From contig CAYNHQ010000004.1 in NCBI GenBank assembly GCA_964397255.1, positions 216,739-280,738 on the forward strand: a stretch of 64,000 nucleotides of DNA, read 5' to 3'. Source of the stretch: CAYNHQ01 sp964397255 (lineage in GTDB: Bacteria; Bdellovibrionota_G; JALEGL01; DATDPG01). The notes beneath the pieces were generated by a model. It was not told the origin of the DNA and made no database searches. It saw nothing but the letters and a program-made list of their open reading frames with translations. This document shows, in pieces, positions 17,563 to 25,461 of the stretch. The first letter of the stretch is position 1. Each line of letters opens with the position of its first letter. The translations under genes were made by a program, and so were the position numbers.

Positions 17563-17871
17563 CTATTCGTTCTCCACCACTCGGGGAACTCGAAAATAAT
17601 GATCTTGTTTGGAAGGAGCATTGGCCAGGCCGACATCGGGATCCAGTGAAGGAACAGGCTGGTCCGGGGCCAAAGGTGTCCCCAATGAACCCTCGGCTGT
17701 TGTAATCTGAGCCGTGGGTTCGATCTGATTTGTGTCAATCTCATTTAGCTTTTCAATGTGGGTCAAAATGTCGTTAAACTCGGCGAGACGCTTGGCAAAA
17801 TCCGACTCCTCAATGCGTAGGCGGGCGAGGGTTGCCACATGCGCGATATCCTTTTGAGTGAGTTTCGGCAC
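17563..17871 (-). CDS. gatC: Glu/Asp-tRNA(Gln/Asn) amidotransferase subunit C
   Basis: 102 residues from a GTG at 17871. Small belt-like subunit that holds GatA and GatB together. The N-terminal helix is KLTQKDIAHVATLARLRIEE, followed by ILTHIEKLNEIDTNQIEPTA and the C-terminal HYFRVPRVVENE. The frame stays open upstream to a TTG at 17949, but that extension is unlike the family and lies over the ribosome site of the divergent lpoB gene, so the GTG is preferred although no good Shine-Dalgarno precedes it. Confidence 0.92.
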   Translation of the reverse strand: MPKLTQKDIAHVATLARLRIEESDFAKRLAEFNDILTHIEKLNEIDTNQIEPTAQITTAEGSLGTPLAPDQPVPSLDPDVGLANAPSKQDHYFRVPRVVENE

Positions 17872-17966
17872 GGCGAATCTGCTATCACATTGAGCGGTCT
17901 TTACAACCTTGCGGCCCGGTGCGAAGATCCGCCTCCATAAAAGTTTCAATTTAGGAGGTTAGGTTC

Positions 17967-18545
17967 ATGCGAAAAATCATTGGAGTGAGTTCACTGGTAC
18001 TTCTTTTTGCGGGATGTGTGGCGAGTACAAACCGGGTGGATGTGACTGCCGACGAGCCTTTTTCGGACACCCAAACGGGCAGCAAAGATCTCCTCGCGGT
18101 GGCTCAAAACATGTCGCGATCGATGATCCAACTTCCACAAATTGCGAACGCAAAAACCCCACCTCGCATTGCTTTTGCCGATGTGAAAAATGAAACGAAT
18201 GAAATTATTAACAAGAATCTCTTTATCGAAAAAATGCGAACCCTTCTTTTGAAGAATGCCTCGGGGAAAATGGTTTTTCTGGATCGCGAATTGAGCGAAC
18301 AAATCGCGAAAGAACGGGAGGCCAAACGGAAAGGCGAAATCACCAGTTCAGGCTCGAAAATGAAATCGGGCGCGGACTATTTTCTGACCGGTAAACTTTC
18401 GTCCATCGACAAGGTGGCGGGAGGAACCCGTTCCACGTATACCCGCTATGCCTTTCGTCTCACCGACGCCGAATCAACCGACATCCTTTGGGAGGATGAA
18501 TACGAAGTGAAAAAGATCGGTGAGGCGGGATTGTACGATCGATAA
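17967..18545 (+). CDS. lpoB: LpoB-like penicillin-binding protein activator lipoprotein
   Basis: 192 residues. Outer-membrane lipoprotein of the LpoB family, which in E. coli activates the peptidoglycan synthase PBP1B. The signal peptide ends in LLFAGC (Cys17). The globular domain has PPRIAFADVKNETNEIINKN, GKMVFLDRELSEQIAKERE, GADYFLTGKLSSIDKV and the family C-terminus WEDEYEVKKIGEAGLYDR. The ribosome site AGGAGG lies before the ATG. It begins a three-gene lipoprotein cluster. Confidence 0.9.
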   Translation: MRKIIGVSSLVLLFAGCVASTNRVDVTADEPFSDTQTGSKDLLAVAQNMSRSMIQLPQIANAKTPPRIAFADVKNETNEIINKNLFIEKMRTLLLKNASGKMVFLDRELSEQIAKEREAKRKGEITSSGSKMKSGADYFLTGKLSSIDKVAGGTRSTYTRYAFRLTDAESTDILWEDEYEVKKIGEAGLYDR

Positions 18546-18557
18546 CCCCGGACCTCA

Positions 18558-19709
18558 GTGAACCGAATTTGCGCTGCCGTTCTCTTTCTGAGCGGCGCGC
18601 TGATGGCCTGCAGCACTCATCTTCCAGCGGCGGGAGTCAAAGCCTACGATGCCTGCGACTATGCTCGAGCCACGAAAGTCTTTGAAGGAAAGGCGAACGA
18701 AGGGGACAAGAATTTTGTTCTTTATAATTTAGCGATTCTAAGTTCCGCCATCCATGGTGGGGATGAGGAAAAAGCGGAAAAAGCTTCCCAAGCCGCGCAG
18801 CAAACCATGTGGAGTGATGTCGGAAAGGGAAGAGGCGAAGCCAGCCTGGTCAGTGCCGAAGCGATTAAAATTTTTAAGGGTGAGCCTTTTGAAAAGGCGA
18901 TGGCAGCCATCTATGGCGGGATTATCTATTATAATAAGGGGGACTACGATAATGCGCGCGCTTCATTTACCAAGGCGACGCTGGCGATTAAGCAAAAAGA
19001 GAAAAACCGCGACGACTTTGCGTTGGCCTATCTCCTCTTGGCGAAACTGGCGTTTAAGTTGGGAGAAGATGACAACGCCCGAATCGCGCTTGAGAATGTG
19101 AAGAAGGTTTATCCCCATCATCCCCTTCTTTCTCCGGAAAAACTAAAAGCGGCGAATATCATTTTTCTCGCGGAGCTGGGAAAAATGCCGGAAAAGGTTC
19201 GAAAGGGGCCGGGAGGAAGTTTGATTGAATGGCAGCGGCGGAATTATCCGGAACGGGGAGTGGAGATTGAGATCGACGGAGCCGCCAAAGGAGAGGGAGC
19301 CGAGATCGCGGATCTAACCAATCAGGCAAGATCAAAGGGATGGACTGGAAAAGACACAGTACAAATTACGAAGGGGATCACCCATGATGCCGCGGCTGCG
19401 ACCACAGTGATTGCTGCGAATGAAGCGGCAAAGGGAAATGAAACGGCGGGTTGGGTGGCGCTGGGTGCCGGTCTCTTTATGTTGGCGGATCAGTCGAAAG
19501 CCGACACACGCGAGTGGGAACTGTTGCCTGATCGCATTCTCACGTTTGGAACTCATTTGGCACCGGGCCGGCATGAGGTGAGAGTTCGATTTTACGCCGA
19601 GGGAAAGTCTCCTCTTCCCCGATACGATCAGCTCTGGTACTACGACATACAAACGGGAGAGGAACGGATGGTTTTGGTCCGTGGACAACCGTGTCCACCG
19701 AAATCTTAG
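18558..19709 (+). CDS. TPR lipoprotein of the lpoB cluster
   Basis: 383 residues, GTG start 12 bases after lpoB. The signal peptide ends at LMAC (Cys18). Residues ~25-210 are TPR-like repeats (DYARATKVFEGKANEGDKNF, GIIYYNKGDYDNARASFTKA, FALAYLLLAKLAFKLGEDDN). A beta-rich C-terminal domain follows (LIEWQRRNYPERGVEIEIDG, LLPDRILTFGTHLAPGRHEV). This matches the COG3014-like proteins that accompany LpoB in many proteobacteria. The role in peptidoglycan synthesis is inferred from neighbours only. Confidence 0.82.
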   Translation: MNRICAAVLFLSGALMACSTHLPAAGVKAYDACDYARATKVFEGKANEGDKNFVLYNLAILSSAIHGGDEEKAEKASQAAQQTMWSDVGKGRGEASLVSAEAIKIFKGEPFEKAMAAIYGGIIYYNKGDYDNARASFTKATLAIKQKEKNRDDFALAYLLLAKLAFKLGEDDNARIALENVKKVYPHHPLLSPEKLKAANIIFLAELGKMPEKVRKGPGGSLIEWQRRNYPERGVEIEIDGAAKGEGAEIADLTNQARSKGWTGKDTVQITKGITHDAAAATTVIAANEAAKGNETAGWVALGAGLFMLADQSKADTREWELLPDRILTFGTHLAPGRHEVRVRFYAEGKSPLPRYDQLWYYDIQTGEERMVLVRGQPCPPKS

Positions 19710-19723
19710 GGATGGAGGTTAAA

Positions 19724-20113
19724 ATGAAGCGACTATTGATTGGAATCTTTTTAATTGCGGGGCTGGGGTGCGGTCCATATAAGCCGACTTCCAGTGAAAC
19801 GCCTCTCCAAGAAACTGAAAAGGTGTTGCTTCTGGATCATGGATTGACCTACCGGATTCATGTCGTGAAAGAAGCCAGCACCCGTCTCGCCGGAGGCCAG
19901 TTCGAAGTCAAAATGGAAATTGAAAACAAATGGAATGACGATGTGTGGGTCGATATTCAGACGATTTTCCGTGGAACCGATGGATTTGAAATAGAAAAGA
20001 CCGACTGGGAGCCTTTCTTGCTCCATCGCCGGACGGTCACTTTGTTTCAAAGAAACTCACTCAATACCGCCGCCGCCGACTACCGCATTCTGATCCGGAA
20101 CGTCAGAAATTAG
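19724..20113 (+). CDS. YcfL-like lipoprotein
   Basis: 129 residues from the ATG at 19724, preceded by GGAGG. The signal peptide ends in AGLGC (Cys15). The mature beta-sandwich region (GGQFEVKMEIENKWNDDVWV, FRGTDGFEIEKTDWEPFLLH, AADYRILIRNVRN) fits the YcfL/DUF1425 family, which lies beside lpoB in E. coli. Co-occurrence with lpoB and the TPR lipoprotein supports the assignment. It may share a transcript with both. Confidence 0.8.
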   Translation: MKRLLIGIFLIAGLGCGPYKPTSSETPLQETEKVLLLDHGLTYRIHVVKEASTRLAGGQFEVKMEIENKWNDDVWVDIQTIFRGTDGFEIEKTDWEPFLLHRRTVTLFQRNSLNTAAADYRILIRNVRN

Positions 20114-20166
20114 GCCGTATCTTGACTGCCGAAGCGACCTGCCGTCATTGCTCGATTTCATGTAGG

Positions 20167-20196
20167 TTGACACAAACATATACACATTTATATACT
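20167..20196 (+). promoter_or_regulatory. Near-consensus promoter of the first toxin-antitoxin pair
   Basis: TTGACA (20167-20172), an 18-bp AT-rich spacer, and TATACT (20191-20196). The antitoxin ATG lies only six bases after the -10 element, so the expected transcript would start at or next to the start codon: a leaderless mRNA. Confidence 0.65.
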
Positions 20197-20202
20197 CGTG
20201 GT

Positions 20203-20478
20203 ATGAAGAAGGTGAATGCACTGACTTTGCGGCAATCTCTGGGTAAGGTCCTGAGGGACCTTGCCCGAAATGAGGGTCCGATTCTCGTGGAAAAAGGGCG
20301 GGAGCCCGCGGCCGTGCTGATCTCGGTGAAGGACTTCCGCGAACGATTCGTAGATAAACATGCCGCCGAGGAACGCAAGACCCTGGTCGAACACATGATC
20401 GCCCTACGAAAACGGAAAGGGAAGTCTAATACGAGCTCTCTCGACATTTTGAGAAGTCTTCGAGGCCCTCTGCCTTGA
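20203..20478 (+). CDS. Type II antitoxin, Phd/YefM-like
   Basis: 91 residues. The N-terminus KKVNALTLRQSLGKVLRDLA followed by GPILVEKGREPAAVLISVKD is the Phd/YefM DNA-binding fold; the C-terminal part (RKTLVEHMIALRKRKGKSNT) is the likely toxin-binding tail. The ATG at 20203 is chosen because translation from the upstream in-frame start (20122) would begin before the promoter and its extension lacks family resemblance. It overlaps the PIN toxin gene by four bases. Such antitoxins normally repress their own promoter. The toxin is of VapC type, so the pair is a Phd-VapC combination. Confidence 0.85.
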   Translation: MKKVNALTLRQSLGKVLRDLARNEGPILVEKGREPAAVLISVKDFRERFVDKHAAEERKTLVEHMIALRKRKGKSNTSSLDILRSLRGPLP

Positions 20479-20879
20479 TTCGGGTAGTCGATGCCTCCGT
20501 TGCGACCAAATGGTTTCGGGAAGAAAAGGGCTCCGATCGAGCGCGTGAATACTTGTTTGAAATACAGGAACGTCCGGAGGCATTTGCAGTCCCCGAGCTT
20601 TTCTTCTTTGAAGTACATGCCGTCCTTCTTCGGTTGTTGGAGGCGAGGGATGTGGAGGAAGCCCTTCAAGGCCTATTGAAACTTGGTGTAAGGCGCTATC
20701 CAATGGATGAAGGCCTCTCCCATTGCGCTTGTGAAATTGTTTCCAAATTCAAGTTGACGGGATACGACGCTGCTTACGCGGCCCTGGCTAAACTCCTTCG
20801 AGGTAAGTGGTTGACTTTCGACGGCGAAGCCGTCAGCCGGCTGCAAGGAGCGAACTACGCGCTCTGTCTCGATTCCTAA
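20475..20879 (+). CDS. PIN-domain toxin, VapC-like
   Basis: 134 residues, TTG start overlapping the antitoxin stop. VapC toxins are Mg-dependent ribonucleases, usually cutting tRNA or rRNA. The acidic active-site residues are present: Asp in IRVVDASVATKWF, Glu in AVPELFFFEVHAVLLRLLEA, Asp in KLTGYDAAYAALAKLL and Asp in KWLTFDGEAVSRL. The length is normal and the protein appears intact. It is convergent with tadC across a 29-base gap. Confidence 0.88.
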   Translation: MIRVVDASVATKWFREEKGSDRAREYLFEIQERPEAFAVPELFFFEVHAVLLRLLEARDVEEALQGLLKLGVRRYPMDEGLSHCACEIVSKFKLTGYDAAYAALAKLLRGKWLTFDGEAVSRLQGANYALCLDS

Positions 20880-20908
20880 TTTAGAATATGGAATGCAAGT
20901 TCGAATCG

Positions 20909-21763
20909 TCAAAATCCCCCCGTCATTTTGAGGGCGATGGGGACGAAGAGAAGGATAAAGACGACTGGAAAAATACATATAATGAGGGGGGCGAGCATTT
21001 TCACGGGGGCTTTTTGAGCGAGAGCTTCGGCTTGGCTGAAGATTTCGCGGCGCAGAGTTTCCGATTGAAGGCGAAGTAGGCTTCCTAAGCTCGATCCAAG
21101 CTGCTCCGATTGAGCGATACTGGAAGCCCAGAGGGACATGGCCTCGACCCCGGTTCGATTCGCCATATCCTGGAAAGCTACGGAACGAAGCGTTCCCATT
21201 CGAATCGATTTCAATGTGATGAGAAGCTCTTCCCGCAACGGATTGTTTTGATCTCGCCCTACCACCTCTTCAATTGCTACGATCAAATCGAGACCAGCTT
21301 CGAGGGCGAGGGTGATGAGATCCAGGTAATAAGGGAAGCACAGCACAATCGCCCGTTGCCGTTTTCGGATCTGACTATTGAGAGTTTGAGCCGGGAGAAA
21401 ATAGCCTGCGGTGGCAAACAGGATCGCTAGGAAAGGAGTATCGAGTACGGACCAAAAAACCAACCCGAGGATACTTCCCCCCACGCTCAACAGAATTTGT
21501 TTCGCTAGAAAATGTGGCGCTTCTCCAGCCGGTCTTCCAGCCCGCTCCAATTTCTTCGCGAGTCCAGCGAATATTGTGGGTGAAACGCGGCCGGTCAGCC
21601 ACTGGCTGAAATCCGCCGATAATCGAGTGCTTCCCTGTTTTGGGTTTTTGAAAAGTTGGGGGTTGACTCCCGCAGGAACCCATTTCGCCAATCGTGTGCG
21701 GTATCCCCAAATGAGATATCCGAGCGCCGAACCCCAACAACCAATAGCCAATAATTCCATCAT
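20909..21763 (-). CDS. tadC: Type II secretion F family protein TadC
   Basis: 284 residues from the ATG at 21763, which overlaps the tadB stop and has GGAG upstream. TadC and TadB are the inner-membrane platform of the Tad (Flp pilus) secretion system. The N-terminal TM (LLAIGCWGSALGYLIWG) is followed by a TM pair, the cytoplasmic T2SSF domain (YYLDLITLALEAGLDLIVAI, ANRTGVEAMSLWASSIAQSE, LGSSLGSLLRLQSETLRREI) and the C-terminal hydrophobic hairpin (LAPLIICIFPVVFILLFVPI). It is the last gene of the cpaC-tadA-tadB-tadC run. Confidence 0.92.
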   Translation of the reverse strand: MMELLAIGCWGSALGYLIWGYRTRLAKWVPAGVNPQLFKNPKQGSTRLSADFSQWLTGRVSPTIFAGLAKKLERAGRPAGEAPHFLAKQILLSVGGSILGLVFWSVLDTPFLAILFATAGYFLPAQTLNSQIRKRQRAIVLCFPYYLDLITLALEAGLDLIVAIEEVVGRDQNNPLREELLITLKSIRMGTLRSVAFQDMANRTGVEAMSLWASSIAQSEQLGSSLGSLLRLQSETLRREIFSQAEALAQKAPVKMLAPLIICIFPVVFILLFVPIALKMTGGF

Positions 21764-22608
21764 CGGATGAGCTCCATTTTGCTGATCTTGTAAACCCATG
21801 TTCCGCCGACGCTGAGAAGAACGATCGATACGGCGATCGCCAAGTGTCCCGCCGATGTTCGGAAAAGTGGGGAAAGATAGTCGGGTGCCAAAAAATTCAT
21901 TCCAACCGTCAGTAAAATCGGCATAGCGATCGCTACCATCGCCTGCACTTTCCCCTGCGCCGTTAAAGCCGTGAGGCGGTCTCGAAGCGCAGCTCGCGCC
22001 CGGATCATCTCCGCTACGCGATCAAAAGCTTCGGAAAGGTTCGATCCGACACGCCGAGAAATCGAAACGGCGCTCGAGACCAGCTCCAGATCACGGCTCG
22101 GATAGCGAAGGCAGAGATTCTTCATCGCCTCTTCCATTGTGGTTCCCAGACGCAGCTCCTTTGCGACGATCTGGAATTCCTGAGAAAGTGGAGCAGGCTG
22201 CGTTCGAATCAGTGATTCAATCGCGCGATCAAATGTATGCCCCGCATGAAGAATGGCCGAGAGCTGAGGCAGGACCAAACCAAATTGCTTCTGAAAAAGT
22301 GTCTGGCGGCGGTTTCGAATATGCCGTAAAAGTAAAATCGGTATTCCGATCGCAAGGAGGAGCGAGCCAAAGAAGGGCCATGGCGAAAGGGTAACAAACG
22401 AGACGAGGCCACCAACGGCAGCCATACATAACAAGCTTTTTCTTAGCGCCGTCGGATTTACAAAGAGAAATTGTTCTGAGAGCCCGTATCGAACATTTTC
22501 TTCCCATTCATTCTCCACCACCAAAAGCTTGGTTTGATAGCGGCTCACCAGGTTCGTGGCGATCCAAAAAAGAGATGCCGCGATAAAGAGAGCGCTAAGC
22601 CAAAGCAC
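21760..22608 (-). CDS. tadB: Type II secretion F family protein TadB
   Basis: 282 residues from a GTG at 22608, which overlaps the end of tadA and has GGAGAA upstream; the frame is open further up but that part lies inside tadA. TMs occur at the N-terminus (LWLSALFIAASLFWIATNLV), at ~75-120 and at the C-terminal end. The T2SSF domain reads VLPQLSAILHAGHTFDRAIE, LRLGTTMEEAMKNLCLRYPS, ELVSSAVSISRRVGSNLSEA. It partners TadC in the Tad platform. Confidence 0.92.
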   Translation of the reverse strand: MLWLSALFIAASLFWIATNLVSRYQTKLLVVENEWEENVRYGLSEQFLFVNPTALRKSLLCMAAVGGLVSFVTLSPWPFFGSLLLAIGIPILLLRHIRNRRQTLFQKQFGLVLPQLSAILHAGHTFDRAIESLIRTQPAPLSQEFQIVAKELRLGTTMEEAMKNLCLRYPSRDLELVSSAVSISRRVGSNLSEAFDRVAEMIRARAALRDRLTALTAQGKVQAMVAIAMPILLTVGMNFLAPDYLSPLFRTSAGHLAIAVSIVLLSVGGTWVYKISKMELIR

Positions 22609-23881
22609 GGAGTTCTCCAAGGTTGAGGATATCCACAAAACGCTGGCGTTCCTGAGACGAAAGCTGGTCGGCGAATCGGGGAAGACGTCCGGTGGCATGA
22701 AGCCCTTCCACGCCGGGGCGTCGAAGAAAGAGATCCTGCGATTGAATCGTTCCGTCCTCGGTTCCGCAAATTTCCGTCACATGCGTCACTTTTCGAGTTC
22801 CATCGGAGCATCGAGCCTGAAAGACGATGAGGTCGATCGCACTGGCGATCTGTTCGCGAATCGCGCGCAGCGGGAGATCGAAACCTGCCATCATCACCAT
22901 GGTCTCCAGGCGAAGAAGGGCATCGCGCGGAGAGTTCGCATGAGCGGTAGTGAGCGAACCATCATGGCCAGTGTTCATGGCTTGAAGCATGTCGAGAGCT
23001 TCGCCCCCACGGCATTCGCCCACGACAATCCGATCGGGGCGCATGCGGAGGGCATTGCGGACAAGGTCACGGATGGAGACCTCTCCACGACCTTCAACAT
23101 TTGCCGGGCGAGCTTCCAGCGAAACCACATGAGGTTGCGGAAGTTTCAATTCGGCGGCGTCCTCTACCGTCAAAATTCGTTCATGACTTGGGATGAATCC
23201 TGAAAGAGCGTTGAGAAGAGTCGTTTTTCCCGAACCGGTTCCTCCTGCGATCAAAACATTCTTTCGAATACGAACGGCATCATTAAGAAAAAAGGCGGCT
23301 TGTTTGGTGAGCGAACCGAATTCAATGAGCCGTTCGACGGAAATGGGGGTCTTTGAGAATTTTCGAATGGTGATCGTAGGTCCATTTAGCGCGAGCGGCG
23401 GAATAATGGCATTCACCCGTGAACCATCGGCCAGACGTGCATCGACCATAGGAGAAGACTCATCGATTCGACGGCCCAGAGGAGTGACGATTCGATCGAT
23501 GATCGTCCGGAGAGATGCATCGCTCGAAAACGTCGCCAGAGTCTGCTGAATCTTTCCTTTTTGTTCGATAAAGATTCGATCTTTGCCGTTTACCATGATT
23601 TCCGTAACGGTCGGATCGCGAAGCAGCTTTTCCAAGGGTCCGAGTCCGACGGCTTCGTCGACAATGTCGGAAACCAATTCGTCGTCTACGGAGAGACGAC
23701 CCTGGGCATCGATTTTGTCGAGACATTGTTTGACCAGCGCTTCGACTTTGGCACGCAATTCGGGACCTCGAAGCTGAGCGTAGTCGGTCTTTCGAAGATC
23801 GATGATCTCCAGAAGGTTGTTTAAGAGAAACTCCTTCGATCGATTCCGAACATTTTGTGAAAGGGTGGTGTTCATGATCAA
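22595..23881 (-). CDS. tadA: Tad/CpaF secretion ATPase
   Basis: 428 residues. Hexameric ATPase that powers Flp pilus assembly. Landmarks are DPTVTEIMVNGKDRIFIEQK, the Walker A IAGGTGSGKTTLLNALSGF (near residue 213), LTVEDAAELKLPQPHVVSLE, the Walker B RPDRIVVGECRGGEALDML, and NTGHDGSLTTAHANSPRDAL. The length is normal. It overlaps cpaC upstream by four bases and tadB downstream, so translation is tightly coupled. No TadZ/CpaE, CpaB or Flp pilin gene is adjacent. Confidence 0.96.
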   Translation of the reverse strand: MIMNTTLSQNVRNRSKEFLLNNLLEIIDLRKTDYAQLRGPELRAKVEALVKQCLDKIDAQGRLSVDDELVSDIVDEAVGLGPLEKLLRDPTVTEIMVNGKDRIFIEQKGKIQQTLATFSSDASLRTIIDRIVTPLGRRIDESSPMVDARLADGSRVNAIIPPLALNGPTITIRKFSKTPISVERLIEFGSLTKQAAFFLNDAVRIRKNVLIAGGTGSGKTTLLNALSGFIPSHERILTVEDAAELKLPQPHVVSLEARPANVEGRGEVSIRDLVRNALRMRPDRIVVGECRGGEALDMLQAMNTGHDGSLTTAHANSPRDALLRLETMVMMAGFDLPLRAIREQIASAIDLIVFQARCSDGTRKVTHVTEICGTEDGTIQSQDLFLRRPGVEGLHATGRLPRFADQLSSQERQRFVDILNLGELRALA

Positions 23882-25281
23882 TCCAGAATCGAGAGTTTGA
23901 GTTCCTTATCAAACCGCTTGGAGTGCTCATCCGCTTTCTTAAGCGTCTGTCGTGCGACCGTACTGGTTGCATCTCCAGAGAATGGGGTAAGGAAGATGAC
24001 GAACTCAGATTCATTTTTCTGAAAGGATCGGCTTTTGAATAGCTCACCCAAAATCGGCACGTGTCCGAGGAAGGGAACTTTCTCCACATTCTTGCGGGAT
24101 CGATCTTCAATTAAACCTCCCAGGACGATCGTGTCGCCCAAGCGGAGATTTGCCGCAGTTTTGACTCGATGTTCGAGGATGCCGGGAATGTTGTCGATCG
24201 CCGTAGAGGAATCGAGATCGGAAATTTTGCTTTCAATTTCAAGATAGACTCTTCGCGACTGGTCGATCTTTGCCTTGATTTCGAGTTTTACACCGTACTC
24301 TTTGAAGATGACGTCCGCTGTGCGTTCCCCCACGACTCGAATCGGGATTTCGCCCCCTGCGAGGAAGGATGCGGGCGTTCCGTTCCGACAGAGAAGCTTG
24401 GGGTTGGAAAGAACCTTGGCAAGCCCTTTGGCGACCATGGCTTTGAGGTTCAGGGTGGGTTTTTCGCCCCCGATATTGATGATTCCCGACCAACCGGCCC
24501 CGCCGCCGAAACTAGCTGAAGCGTCACTTGAAATGCTGTTCGGCCAATCGAGACCCACGTCACCGAGAGAATTTTTTCGGATCTCCATCATCTTCACATC
24601 CACCAAGATCAAAGGCTCGGCGGACACGCCGACGGAAATGGAATTGGAAACTTTGGAATAAATGGATTTCGCGAGATTCTCCGCGCGTGCGATATCGCCT
24701 TTGCGCGATACTTCTCCTTCCAGAAAAATCGTGTCGACTTCGCTCCGGACGGTTACTTGCTCAAGACCCGCCTTTTCAAGCCGCTCGGCGATCTGATGCC
24801 CCATGTATTCCAGCGCCTGAGGATTTACACGTGTATTGTCCTTCACATTGGAATAATTCTTCGTAATTTTCGCGATCTTTTCGAGATCTTCGCCTCGGAA
24901 CACCTGTCCTTCGAGTGTTAAATTTCCTCCTGTTCTTCGAAGCGAGACCCCTTCCATTCCATCGAGCATTGCCCGCACTTCCTGTTCGATATTTCTTCCT
25001 TTCGTATTCACTTCGATGAGATAGGATTTTTTCGATCCATCTCGAAACCAAAGGATGAGATCCGTAGTGCCTCGTTTAGCGCCGGTCACAATGACTTGTT
25101 GAGCATCGGGGAGGGCCTTCACGTCCGCCACATCGGGGTCACCGATGGCCGCGCGCTTTACTCCGGGGGATGAAATCACATGTTGACGGCCGGGAGCGAT
25201 TGTGATCGTTTCCGCCGCCTTCGCCGATGTGATGCATAAGAGACTCAAAAGAATTTGAAATATTTTTTTCGCGTTTTTCAT
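23878..25281 (-). CDS. cpaC: CpaC/RcpA-type pilus secretin
   Basis: 467 residues. Outer-membrane secretin of the Tad system. The signal peptide is MKNAKKIFQILLSLLCITSA, cut near KA-AET. An N-terminal pilus-specific domain (AAIGDPDVADVKALPDAQQV, LILWFRDGSKKSYLIEVN) precedes BON-like repeats. The secretin domain has LVDVKMMEIRKNSLGDVGLD, VLSNPKLLCRNGTPASFLAG and TIVLGGLIEDRSRKNVEKVP, ending with PILGELFKSRSFQKNESEFV. AGGGGG before the ATG is a plausible ribosome site. First gene of the tad run, divergent from pilT. Confidence 0.94.
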   Translation of the reverse strand: MKNAKKIFQILLSLLCITSAKAAETITIAPGRQHVISSPGVKRAAIGDPDVADVKALPDAQQVIVTGAKRGTTDLILWFRDGSKKSYLIEVNTKGRNIEQEVRAMLDGMEGVSLRRTGGNLTLEGQVFRGEDLEKIAKITKNYSNVKDNTRVNPQALEYMGHQIAERLEKAGLEQVTVRSEVDTIFLEGEVSRKGDIARAENLAKSIYSKVSNSISVGVSAEPLILVDVKMMEIRKNSLGDVGLDWPNSISSDASASFGGGAGWSGIINIGGEKPTLNLKAMVAKGLAKVLSNPKLLCRNGTPASFLAGGEIPIRVVGERTADVIFKEYGVKLEIKAKIDQSRRVYLEIESKISDLDSSTAIDNIPGILEHRVKTAANLRLGDTIVLGGLIEDRSRKNVEKVPFLGHVPILGELFKSRSFQKNESEFVIFLTPFSGDATSTVARQTLKKADEHSKRFDKELKLSILD

Positions 25282-25294
25282 ACCCCCTGCTATG

Positions 25295-25309
25295 GCAATC
25301 GAAGTGCCA
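25295..25309 (-). promoter_or_regulatory. Sigma-54-like promoter match upstream of cpaC
   Basis: The minus strand reads TGGCACTTCGATTGC, matching the -24/-12 pattern (GG and GC ten bases apart). It ends only 14 bases before the cpaC ATG, which would place the transcript start next to the start codon and inside the apparent ribosome site, so a chance match is possible. Confidence 0.3.
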
Positions 25310-25424
25310 ACGCGCGAAAACGCGCAACTGCTTGATATAAAAGGAATAAAATCTCAGACTCTTCGGCATGACTGGACGAAAGAAAGTCAACAGAGATCGA
25401 TTTTCGGACGGAAGAAAATCTCTC

Positions 25425-25452
25425 TTGGGTCATACCGTTTTCCAGCTAGAAT
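25425..25452 (+). promoter_or_regulatory. Possible promoter of the first pilT gene
   Basis: TTGGGT (25425-25430), 16-bp spacer, TAGAAT (25447-25452). The TTG start codon follows nine bases after the -10 element and no Shine-Dalgarno is present, so the message would be nearly leaderless. Confidence 0.35.
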
Positions 25453-25461
25453 CGCGGTTCC

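Noticed and set aside
17872..17949. N-terminal extension of GatC from a TTG start
   Set aside because: It is basic, unlike the family, and overlies the divergent lpoB ribosome site; the GTG at 17871 gives a normal GatC.
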